Origin: Marivita sp046591575
GTDB lineage: Bacteria; Pseudomonadota; Alphaproteobacteria; Rhodobacterales; Rhodobacteraceae
DNA: 64,000 nucleotides
Direction of reading: 5' to 3'
Assembly (NCBI RefSeq): GCF_046591575.1
Contig: NZ_JBIQWA010000008.1
Location: forward strand, 62,001-126,000
Of the stretch, positions 1 to 8,732 are shown piece by piece. The position numbers and the translations under genes are program-made. Under the pieces are notes generated by a model. That model worked only from the letters and a program-made list of their open reading frames with translations, made no database searches and was not told the origin of the DNA. Within the stretch, counting starts at the first letter, position 1. Every line of letters begins with the position of its first letter.

Positions 1-130
1 CACCCCTTGAAAACTTGGCATGATTGACTGATAGGAAAAAAATATTCATCGCAGTTGCGAGAACGATTTTCCGATGCTAACGTCGATTTGATCCCAGATG
101 GGAGAATCAACACAATGGAGTTTTGGCGAT

Positions 131-1060
131 ATGTGTGGAATTGTTGGACTGTTCCTGAAGAACAAATCGCTTGAGCCGCAGCTTGGCGCTTTGCTGACTG
201 ATATGCTGGTCACGATGACAGATCGTGGACCTGACAGTGCAGGCATCGCCATTTACGGTGCCGAAGACGCGGCCCGGTCAAAGCTGACGGTCCAGGCAGA
301 CAACCCTGACGCGGCCTTTGACGGCTTGGCCGATGAACTGGGCAAGGCGCTTGGTGGTGATGTGTCATTGGCGCGCCGTGATACGCATGCCGTGCTTCAT
401 GTTCCTACAGGCGAAGCAGCCCGCGCCCGTGAGGTTCTGCGGTCGGTTGCTCCGGAAGTACGGGTTATGTCCTTTGGCGACACGCTTGAAATCTATAAAG
501 AAGTCGGCCTGCCAAAAGATGTTGCCGCCCGGTTTGACATTTCATCCATGACCGGCACACATGGCATCGGACACACCCGCATGGCAACGGAATCTGCTGT
601 GACAACATTGGGTGCGCACCCGTTCAACACCGGATCGGATCAGTGCCTCGTGCATAATGGATCTCTCTCCAACCACAATTCGCTGCGCCGCAAGCTGCAA
701 CGCGAAGGTATCCATATCGAGACGATGAACGACACAGAAGTCGGGGCCGCGTATCTGACCTGGAAAATGCAGAACGGTGCCACTTTGGGCGAAGCGCTGG
801 AAGCATCGCTTGACGATCTTGATGGTTTCTTCAACTTTGTTGTCGGTACAAAAGACGGCTTCGGTGTGGTGCGTGATCCAATCGCCTGCAAACCCGCAGT
901 GATGGCCGAGACCGACGACTACGTGGCGTTTGGTTCTGAATACCGCGCGCTGGTGAACCTGCCGGGCATTGATACCGCCCGCATTTGGGAACCCGAGCCC
1001 GCGACAGTCTATTTCTGGAGCCACGATCAAGCCCCAACCCCGAGCAAAAAGGCAGCATAA
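131..1060 (+). CDS. mgsA: N-methylglutamate synthase subunit A (glutamine amidotransferase-like)
   Basis: Class II glutamine amidotransferase-type subunit of N-methylglutamate synthase, which with MgsB and MgsC converts the methylamine-glutamate adduct to N-methylglutamate in the indirect methylamine pathway. The chosen start gives MCGIVGLF, so Cys2 becomes the N-terminal nucleophile after Met removal. A GGAG ribosome site lies 10 bases upstream at 117-120. The longer reading frame from 98 would bury this Cys. Further class II signatures are GIGHTRMAT and HNGSLSNH. Length is 309 aa. The next gene starts right after its stop. GlxB of Rhizobium is a close relative, but the gmaS neighbour favours the methylamine role. 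Family assignment is firm; the substrate is inferred from context. Confidence 0.9.
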   Translation: MCGIVGLFLKNKSLEPQLGALLTDMLVTMTDRGPDSAGIAIYGAEDAARSKLTVQADNPDAAFDGLADELGKALGGDVSLARRDTHAVLHVPTGEAARAREVLRSVAPEVRVMSFGDTLEIYKEVGLPKDVAARFDISSMTGTHGIGHTRMATESAVTTLGAHPFNTGSDQCLVHNGSLSNHNSLRRKLQREGIHIETMNDTEVGAAYLTWKMQNGATLGEALEASLDDLDGFFNFVVGTKDGFGVVRDPIACKPAVMAETDDYVAFGSEYRALVNLPGIDTARIWEPEPATVYFWSHDQAPTPSKKAA

Positions 1061-1744
1061 ATGCAGACCTACGATCTTGAAGCCAACGGCCTGCGCGACC
1101 TGAACGCGGCGCTGCATGCCCAGTCTAATGACACCAACCAGACCAGCTGGGAAATCGTCAACCCACGCGGCAGCCATGCTGTCGCGGTCGGTCTTGATGC
1201 GCCTATCGAAGTCGCTGTAAAGGGCTCAACCGGGTATTACACAGCCGGGATGAACAAGCAGGCAACTGTGCATGTTCACGGCTCTGCCGGCCCGGGTGTC
1301 GCGGAAAATATGATGTCCGGCACTGTGATTATCGAAGGTGACGCCAGCCAATATGCCGGTGCGACCGGTCGCGGAGGCCTGCTGGTCATCAAAGGCAACG
1401 CATCGTCGCGTTGTGGCATTTCGATGAAGGGCATCGACATCGTCGTACATGGCAACATCGGCCACATGTCCGCCTTTATGGCACAATCCGGCAATCTGGT
1501 AGTTTGCGGTGATGCTGGCGAAGCGATGGGCGACAGCCTGTATGAGGCGCGTCTTTTCGTGCGCGGGTCGGTAAAATCTCTTGGTGCGGATTGCATCGAG
1601 AAAGAAATGCGCCCCGAGCACATCGAAATTCTGCGCGACCTGCTTGAAAAAGGCGGCTGCGACGCAAAGCCGGAAGAGTTCAAGCGTTACGGGTCGGCCC
1701 GTCAGCTTTACAATTTCGATGTCGACAACGCCGGCGCTTATTGA
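1061..1744 (+). CDS. mgsB: N-methylglutamate synthase subunit B (GXGXG domain)
   Basis: 227-aa protein matching the GXGXG beta-helix domain found at the C-terminus of glutamate synthase large subunits, here a separate subunit (GlxC/MgsB type). Gly-rich repeats such as GSAGPGVAENM, GATGRGGLLVIKG and GNIGHMSAFMAQ build the parallel beta-helix. It is probably structural, linking the amidotransferase and FMN subunits. Its ATG directly abuts the TAA of mgsA, and mgsC follows within about 10 bases, so the three are surely one transcript. Confidence in family is high; the methylamine role comes from the mgsABC-gmaS arrangement. Confidence 0.9.
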   Translation: MQTYDLEANGLRDLNAALHAQSNDTNQTSWEIVNPRGSHAVAVGLDAPIEVAVKGSTGYYTAGMNKQATVHVHGSAGPGVAENMMSGTVIIEGDASQYAGATGRGGLLVIKGNASSRCGISMKGIDIVVHGNIGHMSAFMAQSGNLVVCGDAGEAMGDSLYEARLFVRGSVKSLGADCIEKEMRPEHIEILRDLLEKGGCDAKPEEFKRYGSARQLYNFDVDNAGAY

Positions 1745-1754
1745 GGATATGGAC

Positions 1755-3095
1755 ATGAAAGACGAACAAAGCAAATACGTGTCGAAAACTGTACCAATCC
1801 AGTCGGCGACATTCAGCAATCCGATTAATGCCGAAATCCGCCGTGCGGCAGAGACGGGCATTTATGATATCCGAGGCGGTGGTGCAAAACGTCGTGTACC
1901 ACATTTCGATGATCTGCTGTTTCTCGGGGCCTCCATCTCGCGCTACGCTTTGGAAGGGTATCGCGAAAAATGTGACACGCGCGTAACGCTCGGGACCCGC
2001 TTTGCAAAAAAACCAATCGAACTGGACATTCCGGTGACGATTGCGGGCATGTCTTTTGGTGCTCTGTCCGGCCCCGCAAAAGAAGCGCTGGGACGTGGCG
2101 CGTCTGCGGCGGGCACCTCCACCACCACCGGGGATGGTGGCATGACCGAAGAAGAGCGTGGCCATTCCGACAAACTGGTTTATCAGGTCCTGCCTTCGCG
2201 CTACGGAATGAACCCTGACGACCTGCGCCGCGCAGACGCCATTGAAGTCGTCGTCGGCCAAGGGGCCAAGCCCGGCGGCGGCGGTATGCTGCTTGGTCAA
2301 AAGATCTCCGACCGCGTGGCAGAGATGCGCAACCTTCCCAAAGGTATCGACCAGCGGTCAGCATGTCGTCACCCCGACTGGACAGGTCCAGACGATCTGG
2401 AAATCAAGATCCTGGAATTGCGGGAAATCACCGGCTGGGAAAAGCCGATCTATGTCAAAATTGGCGGAACGCGCCCATATTTTGATACAACACTGGCAAT
2501 CAAAGCCGGCGCCGATGTTGTTGTTCTGGACGGCATGCAGGGCGGCACGGCGGCAACTCAGGACGTGTTCATTGAACATGTTGGCCAGCCAATTCTAGCC
2601 TGTATCCGCCCCGCCGTTCAGGCGCTTCAGGATCAGGGCCTGCACCGCGAAGTGCAGTTGGTTGTCTCGGGTGGCATCCGCACAGGCGCAGACGTTGCGA
2701 AGGCGCTGGCGCTTGGAGCCGACGCGGTCGCGATCGGTACAGCCGCGATGGTTGCCATTGGTGACAACGATCCCAAGTGGGAGGGCGAGTACCAGAAGCT
2801 GGGCACCACCGCAGGTGCTTATGACGACTGGCACGAAGGACAAGACCCTGCGGGCATCACCACTCAGGACCCCGATTTGATGGCGCGTTTTGACCCGGTC
2901 GAAGGTGGCCGTCACTTGCGCAATTATCTCAAGGTGCTGACACTGGAAGCGCAAACCATTGCACGTGCCTGCGGACACAATCACCTGCACAACCTTGAAC
3001 CGGAAGATCTGGTCGCGCTCACAATGGAAGCGGCCGCCATGGCAAAGGTGCCATTGGCAGGAACCGACTGGTACCCCGGCAAGCCAGGCTTCTGA
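1755..3095 (+). CDS. mgsC: N-methylglutamate synthase subunit C (FMN-binding glutamate synthase domain)
   Basis: 446-aa catalytic subunit resembling the FMN domain of glutamate synthase (GlxD/MgsC). It shows the TIM-barrel signatures IAGMSFGALSGPAKEAL, GQGAKPGGGGMLLG and ADVVVLDGMQGGTAAT, then a phosphate-binding stretch around SGGIRTGADVAKAL. The frame is open far upstream inside mgsB. The start at 1755 is preferred because GAGGA at 1743-1747 is correctly spaced for it; the ATG at 1749 is too close. It should produce N-methylglutamate for oxidation by N-methylglutamate dehydrogenase, which is not in this window. A terminator-like hairpin follows. Confidence 0.9.
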   Translation: MKDEQSKYVSKTVPIQSATFSNPINAEIRRAAETGIYDIRGGGAKRRVPHFDDLLFLGASISRYALEGYREKCDTRVTLGTRFAKKPIELDIPVTIAGMSFGALSGPAKEALGRGASAAGTSTTTGDGGMTEEERGHSDKLVYQVLPSRYGMNPDDLRRADAIEVVVGQGAKPGGGGMLLGQKISDRVAEMRNLPKGIDQRSACRHPDWTGPDDLEIKILELREITGWEKPIYVKIGGTRPYFDTTLAIKAGADVVVLDGMQGGTAATQDVFIEHVGQPILACIRPAVQALQDQGLHREVQLVVSGGIRTGADVAKALALGADAVAIGTAAMVAIGDNDPKWEGEYQKLGTTAGAYDDWHEGQDPAGITTQDPDLMARFDPVEGGRHLRNYLKVLTLEAQTIARACGHNHLHNLEPEDLVALTMEAAAMAKVPLAGTDWYPGKPGF

Positions 3096-3104
3096 ACACA
3101 AATC

Positions 3105-3140
3105 AACGCGCAGACCCAGCAGGGACTGCGCGTTTTGTTT
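3105..3140 (+). terminator. Rho-independent-type terminator after mgsABC
   Basis: Inverted repeat AACGCGCAG (3105-3113) and CTGCGCGTT (3126-3134), a 9-bp stem with a 12-base loop, followed by TTGTTT. It lies 10 bases after the mgsC stop, so it probably separates mgsABC from gmaS or attenuates readthrough. Confidence 0.65.
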
Positions 3141-3195
3141 AACTACGGGCCTTTATACCCGGCCCTAAGACCACATCAGGGAGAGAGAGTTTTCA

Positions 3196-4551
3196 ATGGC
3201 AAAAGACCAACTGGTTCAGCAATCGCAGATCGATCTTGAAAGCTGGGGCAAAGACCGCGGCGTCAAGTATTTTATGGTCAATTTCACGGACTTGCTCGGC
3301 GCTCAGCGTACCAAGCTGGTCCCATTGCGCGGCATCGCGAAGATGCAGGAAGGCGGTGCCGGTTTCGCCGGGTTTGCCGGTGGTCTGGATTACACACCCG
3401 CGCATCCCGACTTGTTGGTCATGCCTGATGCCGACATGGCAATTCAAATTCCTTGGCAGCCCGACATCGCCTGGGTGCCCGGAAACCCGGTTATGAACGG
3501 CGAATATTCTGCTCAGGCACCGCGCAACGTGCTGCGCAAGCAAGTTGCCGACGCGGCTGAATTGGGTCTTCACTTCAAGATCGGCGTGGAGCCGGAATTC
3601 TCCCTTTTGTCGCCGGATGGACGGTCGCTCGCGGATGAACTCGATACGAAGCCGAAGCCCTGCTACGATCAACAATCCATGATGCGCAATTACCATATCA
3701 TTCGCGAAATCAGCGAGTACATGCTGGAATTGGGCTGGGGCAATTACCAAAACGACCACGAAGACGCCAATGGTCAGTGGGAAATGAACTGGGATTTCGA
3801 TGATGTGCTGAAAATGGCAGATCAACTCAGCTTCTTCAAATTCATGGTTAAATACGTCGCCGAAAAACATGGCATGCGCGCCAGCTTTATGCCCAAACCC
3901 TTGCCAGAACTCACAGGCAACGGCTTGCACGCACATATCTCGGCCTGGGATGCGATGGGCGACGACGCTAAGACAAACCTGTTTGCCGGCAACGATGACA
4001 CACCAACCGGGCGATATGGGCTCTCAGAAACCGGTAAGCACTTCCTAGGTGGTCTTCTTGATCATGGCAGTGGTCTGACAGTGATCTGCTGCCCATCGGT
4101 CAACAGTTACAAGCGCATCGGCGCTCCGGCGACAGCGTCGGGATCAAGCTGGGCACCAACATCGATCACCTGGGCTGGCGACAACCGCACGCATCTAGTG
4201 CGCGTCCCTGGCGGCGGCCGCATGGAGTTGCGTCTGCCAGATGGCGCGGCAAACCCTTATCTCATGCCAGCGGTCATCATGGCAGCCGGGCTAAACGGCA
4301 TCCGCAATAAATCGGACCCCGGCGAAGCGCAGGAAATTGATATGTATGCCGAAGGACATAAGGTCAAAAATGCCCCGCCGTTGCCGCATAACATGCTTGA
4401 TGGTTTACGCCGCTACGAAGAAGATACCGTGCTGACCGACGCAATGGGCGCAGAATTCACCACGGCTTTCCTGAAGAAAAAGCATGCTGAATGGCGCGAC
4501 TACGCGACCCATTTCACTGAATGGGAACGTGAGAACACACTGGATATCTGA
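3196..4551 (+). CDS. gmaS: Gamma-glutamylmethylamide synthetase (type III glutamine synthetase family)
   Basis: 451-aa glutamine synthetase-fold enzyme that ligates monomethylamine to glutamate with ATP, the first step of the indirect methylamine pathway and a widely used marker gene in roseobacters. Visible motifs are the GS beta-grasp N-terminus (FMVNFTDLLGAQRTKLVP), the metal-binding GVEPEFSLL, the NDHEDANGQWEMN segment, the ATP-binding GNGLHAHIS and the glutamate-binding RVPGGGRMELRLPDG. A GGGAGAGAG ribosome site precedes the ATG. It sits 100 bases after mgsC, past a terminator-like hairpin, and ends in a second strong hairpin, so it may have its own promoter. An ordinary GlnA role is unlikely given the neighbours. 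Confidence 0.92.
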   Translation: MAKDQLVQQSQIDLESWGKDRGVKYFMVNFTDLLGAQRTKLVPLRGIAKMQEGGAGFAGFAGGLDYTPAHPDLLVMPDADMAIQIPWQPDIAWVPGNPVMNGEYSAQAPRNVLRKQVADAAELGLHFKIGVEPEFSLLSPDGRSLADELDTKPKPCYDQQSMMRNYHIIREISEYMLELGWGNYQNDHEDANGQWEMNWDFDDVLKMADQLSFFKFMVKYVAEKHGMRASFMPKPLPELTGNGLHAHISAWDAMGDDAKTNLFAGNDDTPTGRYGLSETGKHFLGGLLDHGSGLTVICCPSVNSYKRIGAPATASGSSWAPTSITWAGDNRTHLVRVPGGGRMELRLPDGAANPYLMPAVIMAAGLNGIRNKSDPGEAQEIDMYAEGHKVKNAPPLPHNMLDGLRRYEEDTVLTDAMGAEFTTAFLKKKHAEWRDYATHFTEWERENTLDI

Positions 4552-4576
4552 TATTCATAATGTCGAGTGATATTAA

Positions 4577-4607
4577 AAATGGCCGCTGCGCGTTGCAGCG
4601 GCCATTT
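4577..4607 (+). terminator. Strong hairpin terminator after gmaS
   Basis: Perfect 13-bp inverted repeat AAATGGCCGCTGC (4577-4589) and GCAGCGGCCATTT (4595-4607) with a 5-base loop. The right arm ends in TTT. The A/T ends would let it terminate in either direction between convergent gmaS and glyA. Confidence 0.8.
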
Positions 4608-4738
4608 GCATGGTTTCATTGGGCTTGATCCCTGTCTGATAGACAAGTTTTGAAAAACAAGCCAATGGCGATTGATTTTCCATGAGTTTTAGCGGTGATA
4701 TACCACCTTCTTAGACCAATTATTTACTGTTGGTTGGC

Positions 4739-4762
4739 AAGATTCTTCGTACGAAGAATCTT
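4739..4762 (-). terminator. 24-bp perfect palindrome downstream of glyA
   Basis: Self-complementary sequence whose left half is AAGATTCTTCGT, centred between 4750 and 4751. It would fold into a stem of about 10 bp with a GTAC loop. It is 18 bases past the glyA stop and is the probable terminator of the leftward serine-cycle operon. It lacks a long U-run, so another role as a protein-binding palindrome is possible. Confidence 0.5.
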
Positions 4763-4780
4763 TGACCGGGGCAGTAAATT

Positions 4781-6076
4781 CTAGAGGTAGGGGTAGATCG
4801 GAAACCGGGCGCAAAGCTCGGCAACTTTACCTCGGACCGCGTCCTCAACCGCCGCATTCCCGTCTTCGCCATTGGCAGACAGACCCTCTGTCACCTCGAT
4901 AATCCAATCGGCGATCTGACGGAATTCCGCCTCGCCGAAACCTCGGGTTGTTCCTGCGGGTGTGCCAAGGCGAATGCCAGACGTGACCATCGGCTTTTCC
5001 GGATCAAACGGCACTCCGTTCTTGTTACAGGTGATATGCGCCCGTCCCAGCGCCTTTTCCGTGGCATTGCCCTTCACGCCCTTCGGGCGCAGATCCACCA
5101 GCACCACATGCGTGTCGGTGCCGTGGGTCACGGTGTCCAGACCGCCTTTGATCAGCTGATCCGACAGCGCCTGAGCGTTGCGGATGACGTTCTGTTGGTA
5201 AACCTTGAAATCCGGGCGCAACGCCTCGCCAAAGGCCACCGCCTTGGCCGCGATCACATGCATCAGCGGCCCGCCCTGAATGCCGGGGAAAATGGCAGAG
5301 TTGAACTTCTTGGCCAGCGCCTCGTCATTGGTCAGGATCATCCCGCCGCGCGGCCCACGCAGCGTCTTGTGCGTCGTCGTCGTCGCAACATGCGCATGCG
5401 GGAACGGGCTGGGGTGTTCGCCCGCCGCCACCAGCCCGGCGAAATGCGCCATGTCCACATGCAGATAGGCACCGACACTGTCGGCAATCTCGCGCATGCG
5501 GGCAAAGTCGATCTGGCGCGGGATGGCAGAGCCACCGGCAATGATCAGCTTTGGCTGATGTTCCGTGGCAAGCGCCTGCACCTGATCGTAATCCAGCAGG
5601 TTGTCCTCGCGGCGCACACCGTACTGAATGGCGTTGAACCACTTGCCCGACTGGTTCGGCTTCGCCCCATGCGTCAGGTGCCCCCCGGCATCAAGGCTCA
5701 TGCCCAGGATCGTATCCCCCGGCTGCAGCAGAGCGGTGAACACGCCCTGATTGGCCTGACTGCCTGAATTTGGCTGCACATTTGCAAAGTCGCATTCAAA
5801 AAGCCGGCACGCCCGCTCGATCGCCAGTTTCTCGGCCACATCCACAAACTGGCACCCGCCATAATAGCGGCGACCTGGATAGCCTTCGGCGTATTTATTG
5901 GTCATCACCGACCCCTGCGCCTCCATCACCGCGCGGCTGACGATGTTCTCGGATGCGATCAGCTCAATCTCGTCCCGCTGGCGGCCCAGCTCATCGGTGA
6001 TCGACCCAAACAGCTCCGGATCGCTGTCAGAAAGGGATTTCGTGAAAAAACCAGTGTCTCGGTGAGGCGCGTTCAT
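4781..6076 (-). CDS. glyA: Serine hydroxymethyltransferase
   Basis: 431-aa PLP enzyme that adds the C1 unit of methylene-THF to glycine to give serine, the entry reaction of the serine cycle. The PLP lysine is K237 in TTTTHKTLRGPRGG; YAEGYPGRRYYGG and HVDMAHFAGLVAAGEHPSP are also typical. The start is set at MNAPHRD because AAAGGAG lies just upstream with 6-base spacing. An upstream ATG at 6115 would overlap ppc. It is the last gene of the sga-mtkA-mtkB-hprA-ppc-glyA operon, 22 bases after ppc. A housekeeping glyA may exist elsewhere, and this copy is probably dedicated to C1 assimilation. Confidence 0.95.
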   Translation of the reverse strand: MNAPHRDTGFFTKSLSDSDPELFGSITDELGRQRDEIELIASENIVSRAVMEAQGSVMTNKYAEGYPGRRYYGGCQFVDVAEKLAIERACRLFECDFANVQPNSGSQANQGVFTALLQPGDTILGMSLDAGGHLTHGAKPNQSGKWFNAIQYGVRREDNLLDYDQVQALATEHQPKLIIAGGSAIPRQIDFARMREIADSVGAYLHVDMAHFAGLVAAGEHPSPFPHAHVATTTTHKTLRGPRGGMILTNDEALAKKFNSAIFPGIQGGPLMHVIAAKAVAFGEALRPDFKVYQQNVIRNAQALSDQLIKGGLDTVTHGTDTHVVLVDLRPKGVKGNATEKALGRAHITCNKNGVPFDPEKPMVTSGIRLGTPAGTTRGFGEAEFRQIADWIIEVTEGLSANGEDGNAAVEDAVRGKVAELCARFPIYPYL

Positions 6077-6098
6077 GCCAGGCTCCTTTGAGTTTTGA

Positions 6099-8732
6099 TT
6101 ATCCAGTCCAGCCAAGGCCAGCGGAGATACAATTCATACTTTGCATAAGTTGAATACGGTGACGTGTGTCGTCAGATTGACGAACCAGCGCCAAAAGATG
6201 GACTTGCGCTTCATGTGCGCAGCGCAATGTTGTTTCGTGTCGTTGAAGCCGGGCCAGAGCATTTGGAAAGCGCGCGCCCAGTTCTTTGCCGGTCAGCTCT
6301 TCTACCGCTGCGACACAGCGGGCATGTTCGGCACTGATTAGATGAAAGATCTGCTCGGACGCAGATCGGTCCGCCACCAGCCCGGCATAAAGCTCCGCAA
6401 TATCCAGCCGTGCCATCAAAAGAGATTTTTCGATCTCGTCGATGCACAGTTGAAATAAGGGCAGTTCTTTCATAACCCGCCGCAAAGCGGCATCGCCGCC
6501 GCTTCCACGAACGGCACTGAAATCCTGAACCGCCTGCCCGAAGCCGAACCAGCTGCTGATCATATGCCGGTTTTGGCTCCATGCAAACACCCATGGGATT
6601 GCCCGCAAATCTGACAATGAAGACGCCCCGAACCGGCGGGCCGGGCGCGATCCGATTTTCAGGAAAGCCAGCTCGTTCACCGGGCTGGCTTCGTTGAAAT
6701 AGCACAGAAAGGATGGGTGCTGCAGCAACGTCTGGTAGGTCGTTTGACTTAGGCTCGACAGGGTTTCCATAACGTCTTGCGCTTCCGGATCGACTGTTTC
6801 GAACACGGGTTGTGCGCTGTGTCTAAGAACCGATGAGGCCAAGACTTCCAATTGTGATGCCGCTGTTCCGGTGTTGGCGTATTTTGCTGTAACAACTTCG
6901 CCCTGTTCGGTCAGGCGCAAGGTGCCACTTAATGTGCCACGCGGTTGCGCTGCGATGGCGCGGTCTGTGGGTGCCCCTCCGCGACTGACCGATCCGCCTC
7001 GGCCATGGAAAAACACCGGACGGACACCATGTCCGGCGATCGCCCGAGTGATCGCGCGCTGCGCCTGGTCAAGCGACCAGCTGGAGCACAGGAATCCCCC
7101 GTCCTTGTTGCTGTCAGAATACCCAAGCATGATTTCCAGACGACCTGCGCTGTCTCTCATGCTGCGGGCTGCGGATGGCACGCGTAGAATATCGCTCAAA
7201 ATGGCGGGGGCCGCGCGCAGATCCTCGATTGTTTCGAATAACGGAACCACGCGAAGCGAGCGGTTTTCCGCATCAAACCCAGCATAGCGGGCCAGAAGCA
7301 ACACGCCCAAAAGATCATCCGCTGACCGCGTCATGGACAGAATAAAGGGGCCAATCGCATCCGGGTCCGGGCCTTCGTGAACATCGCGGATCAACTGCAA
7401 AAGAGCGATCACCTCAGCAGCTTCGTCATCGAGCTGACGCATGTCCAATTCAGGCAGATCGTCGGAAGACACCTCGCGTCTCAGACGTGAGGACCATTCG
7501 GAGCTAAACGGGTCCGGAGCGTTTCCAAGGGACGCCCAAATCGCATGCACTGCGCGGGTTGTGACATCAGAGTTTTGCCGAATGTCAAGCGTATGTGCGC
7601 GGAACCCAAAGACACTGGCCTGCCACCGCAGAGGCCGCAAAAGACTTTGCCCCAGCAATGTGGCACCAATGGCATCAAGCGCGGTTTCAATTGTTTTTAT
7701 GTCGTCAATAAAGGCGGCCACTGTCCGGTAGTTGTCAGAGTTCAGACCCTGCTGAATCGCAGCGCAGGCCTGACGGAAGACTTCATTTGGATTGCGCGCG
7801 ATACAGGCAGCCGGATCATCGCTGCGATTGGCGACAATTTGTGCAAGCGCATCTTTGTGTACGGCTGGAACATTCACGATTTTCTCGGAAATGCTCAGAT
7901 GCGGTATGATCTGGGCAAGCGTGTCGGAATAGACCTGAACAATCATATCGCGTGATCGCTGCAAAGCAGATCGCGTAACGGAAGTCGTCACATTAGGGTT
8001 TCCATCACGATCTCCGCCGATCCATGAGTGGAAGCGAAGACAACAATGGTCACGGTCCTGCGTCCCGAAGGTTTCTGTCACCGCGTCATGATACCGTTCA
8101 AACACGCGCGGGACAGCCTCAATGAGACTGTTGCGATAGAATTGAAGGCCCCAATCAATTTCTGAATCAAGACTGGGCCGCTCCATCCGCAGCTCGCCTG
8201 TCATCCAGAGAAGGTCAATCTCCATTTCCAGACTTTGTTCAAGACACGTGGTTTGACGCGATGTCTGGTTCGGCGTTTCGAACTGGGTCAAAATGTGATA
8301 GATACGGCGATGAATTTCCATCACCGAGACGCGCTTTGCCTCTGTCGGATGCGCCGTAATTGTGGGGCCTACGGACAGAAGACCGGTCTCCAACAACTGC
8401 CCCATCCGTTCGCGATTTTCATCAGGGCACGCGGTAAGAGATTCAGCAAAACTGCCTTTGGCAGGACGGCCATCCTGCTCGGCCAATCGCGCGGTTCGGA
8501 TTGCCAGGTTTTCTTCCAGAATTTGCTGCAGATGAAACCAGATCGTGCTGGCTTGCAAATGATCAGAAAAATTTGCGTCTGCCCAATGCGGCACATCCTC
8601 TGACACAGCTTCGGCCACCAAAGGCGCGCGTCGCCGCAGAACCTTTATCCAGGCCTCCCGGACGTAGCGATAAAGCATTTGCTCGTAGCGTTCTTGATCC
8701 GAACGCTCTGAAGATCCAATTGCCGATCCCAT
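6099..8732 (-). CDS. ppc: Phosphoenolpyruvate carboxylase
   Basis: 877-aa PEP carboxylase fixing bicarbonate onto PEP to make oxaloacetate, the carboxylating step of the serine cycle. It has the catalytic-His motif TAHPTEAKR near residue 127, SWIGGDRDGNPNVT, LGYSDSNKDGG, and the essential FHGRGGSVSRGG loop near residue 576. The start is either ATG at 8732 (TGATG overlap with the hprA stop) or the adjoining GTG at 8735. The overlap implies translational coupling. Length is normal for bacterial PEPC. Confidence 0.94.
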   Translation of the reverse strand: MGSAIGSSERSDQERYEQMLYRYVREAWIKVLRRRAPLVAEAVSEDVPHWADANFSDHLQASTIWFHLQQILEENLAIRTARLAEQDGRPAKGSFAESLTACPDENRERMGQLLETGLLSVGPTITAHPTEAKRVSVMEIHRRIYHILTQFETPNQTSRQTTCLEQSLEMEIDLLWMTGELRMERPSLDSEIDWGLQFYRNSLIEAVPRVFERYHDAVTETFGTQDRDHCCLRFHSWIGGDRDGNPNVTTSVTRSALQRSRDMIVQVYSDTLAQIIPHLSISEKIVNVPAVHKDALAQIVANRSDDPAACIARNPNEVFRQACAAIQQGLNSDNYRTVAAFIDDIKTIETALDAIGATLLGQSLLRPLRWQASVFGFRAHTLDIRQNSDVTTRAVHAIWASLGNAPDPFSSEWSSRLRREVSSDDLPELDMRQLDDEAAEVIALLQLIRDVHEGPDPDAIGPFILSMTRSADDLLGVLLLARYAGFDAENRSLRVVPLFETIEDLRAAPAILSDILRVPSAARSMRDSAGRLEIMLGYSDSNKDGGFLCSSWSLDQAQRAITRAIAGHGVRPVFFHGRGGSVSRGGAPTDRAIAAQPRGTLSGTLRLTEQGEVVTAKYANTGTAASQLEVLASSVLRHSAQPVFETVDPEAQDVMETLSSLSQTTYQTLLQHPSFLCYFNEASPVNELAFLKIGSRPARRFGASSLSDLRAIPWVFAWSQNRHMISSWFGFGQAVQDFSAVRGSGGDAALRRVMKELPLFQLCIDEIEKSLLMARLDIAELYAGLVADRSASEQIFHLISAEHARCVAAVEELTGKELGARFPNALARLQRHETTLRCAHEAQVHLLALVRQSDDTRHRIQLMQSMNCISAGLGWTG

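Noticed and set aside
14..35. TTGGCATGATTGACTG as a sigma-54 promoter for mgsABC
   Set aside because: The spacing between the GG and the downstream GC-like element does not fit the -24/-12 rule and the GC is absent.
98..130. Upstream ATG extending mgsA by 11 residues
   Set aside because: It would bury the N-terminal Cys nucleophile of the MCGIVG motif, and the internal ATG has its own GGAG ribosome site.
542..1177. Long open frame on the minus strand opposite mgsA
   Set aside because: No family features; it is a shadow of the high-G+C coding frame on the plus strand.
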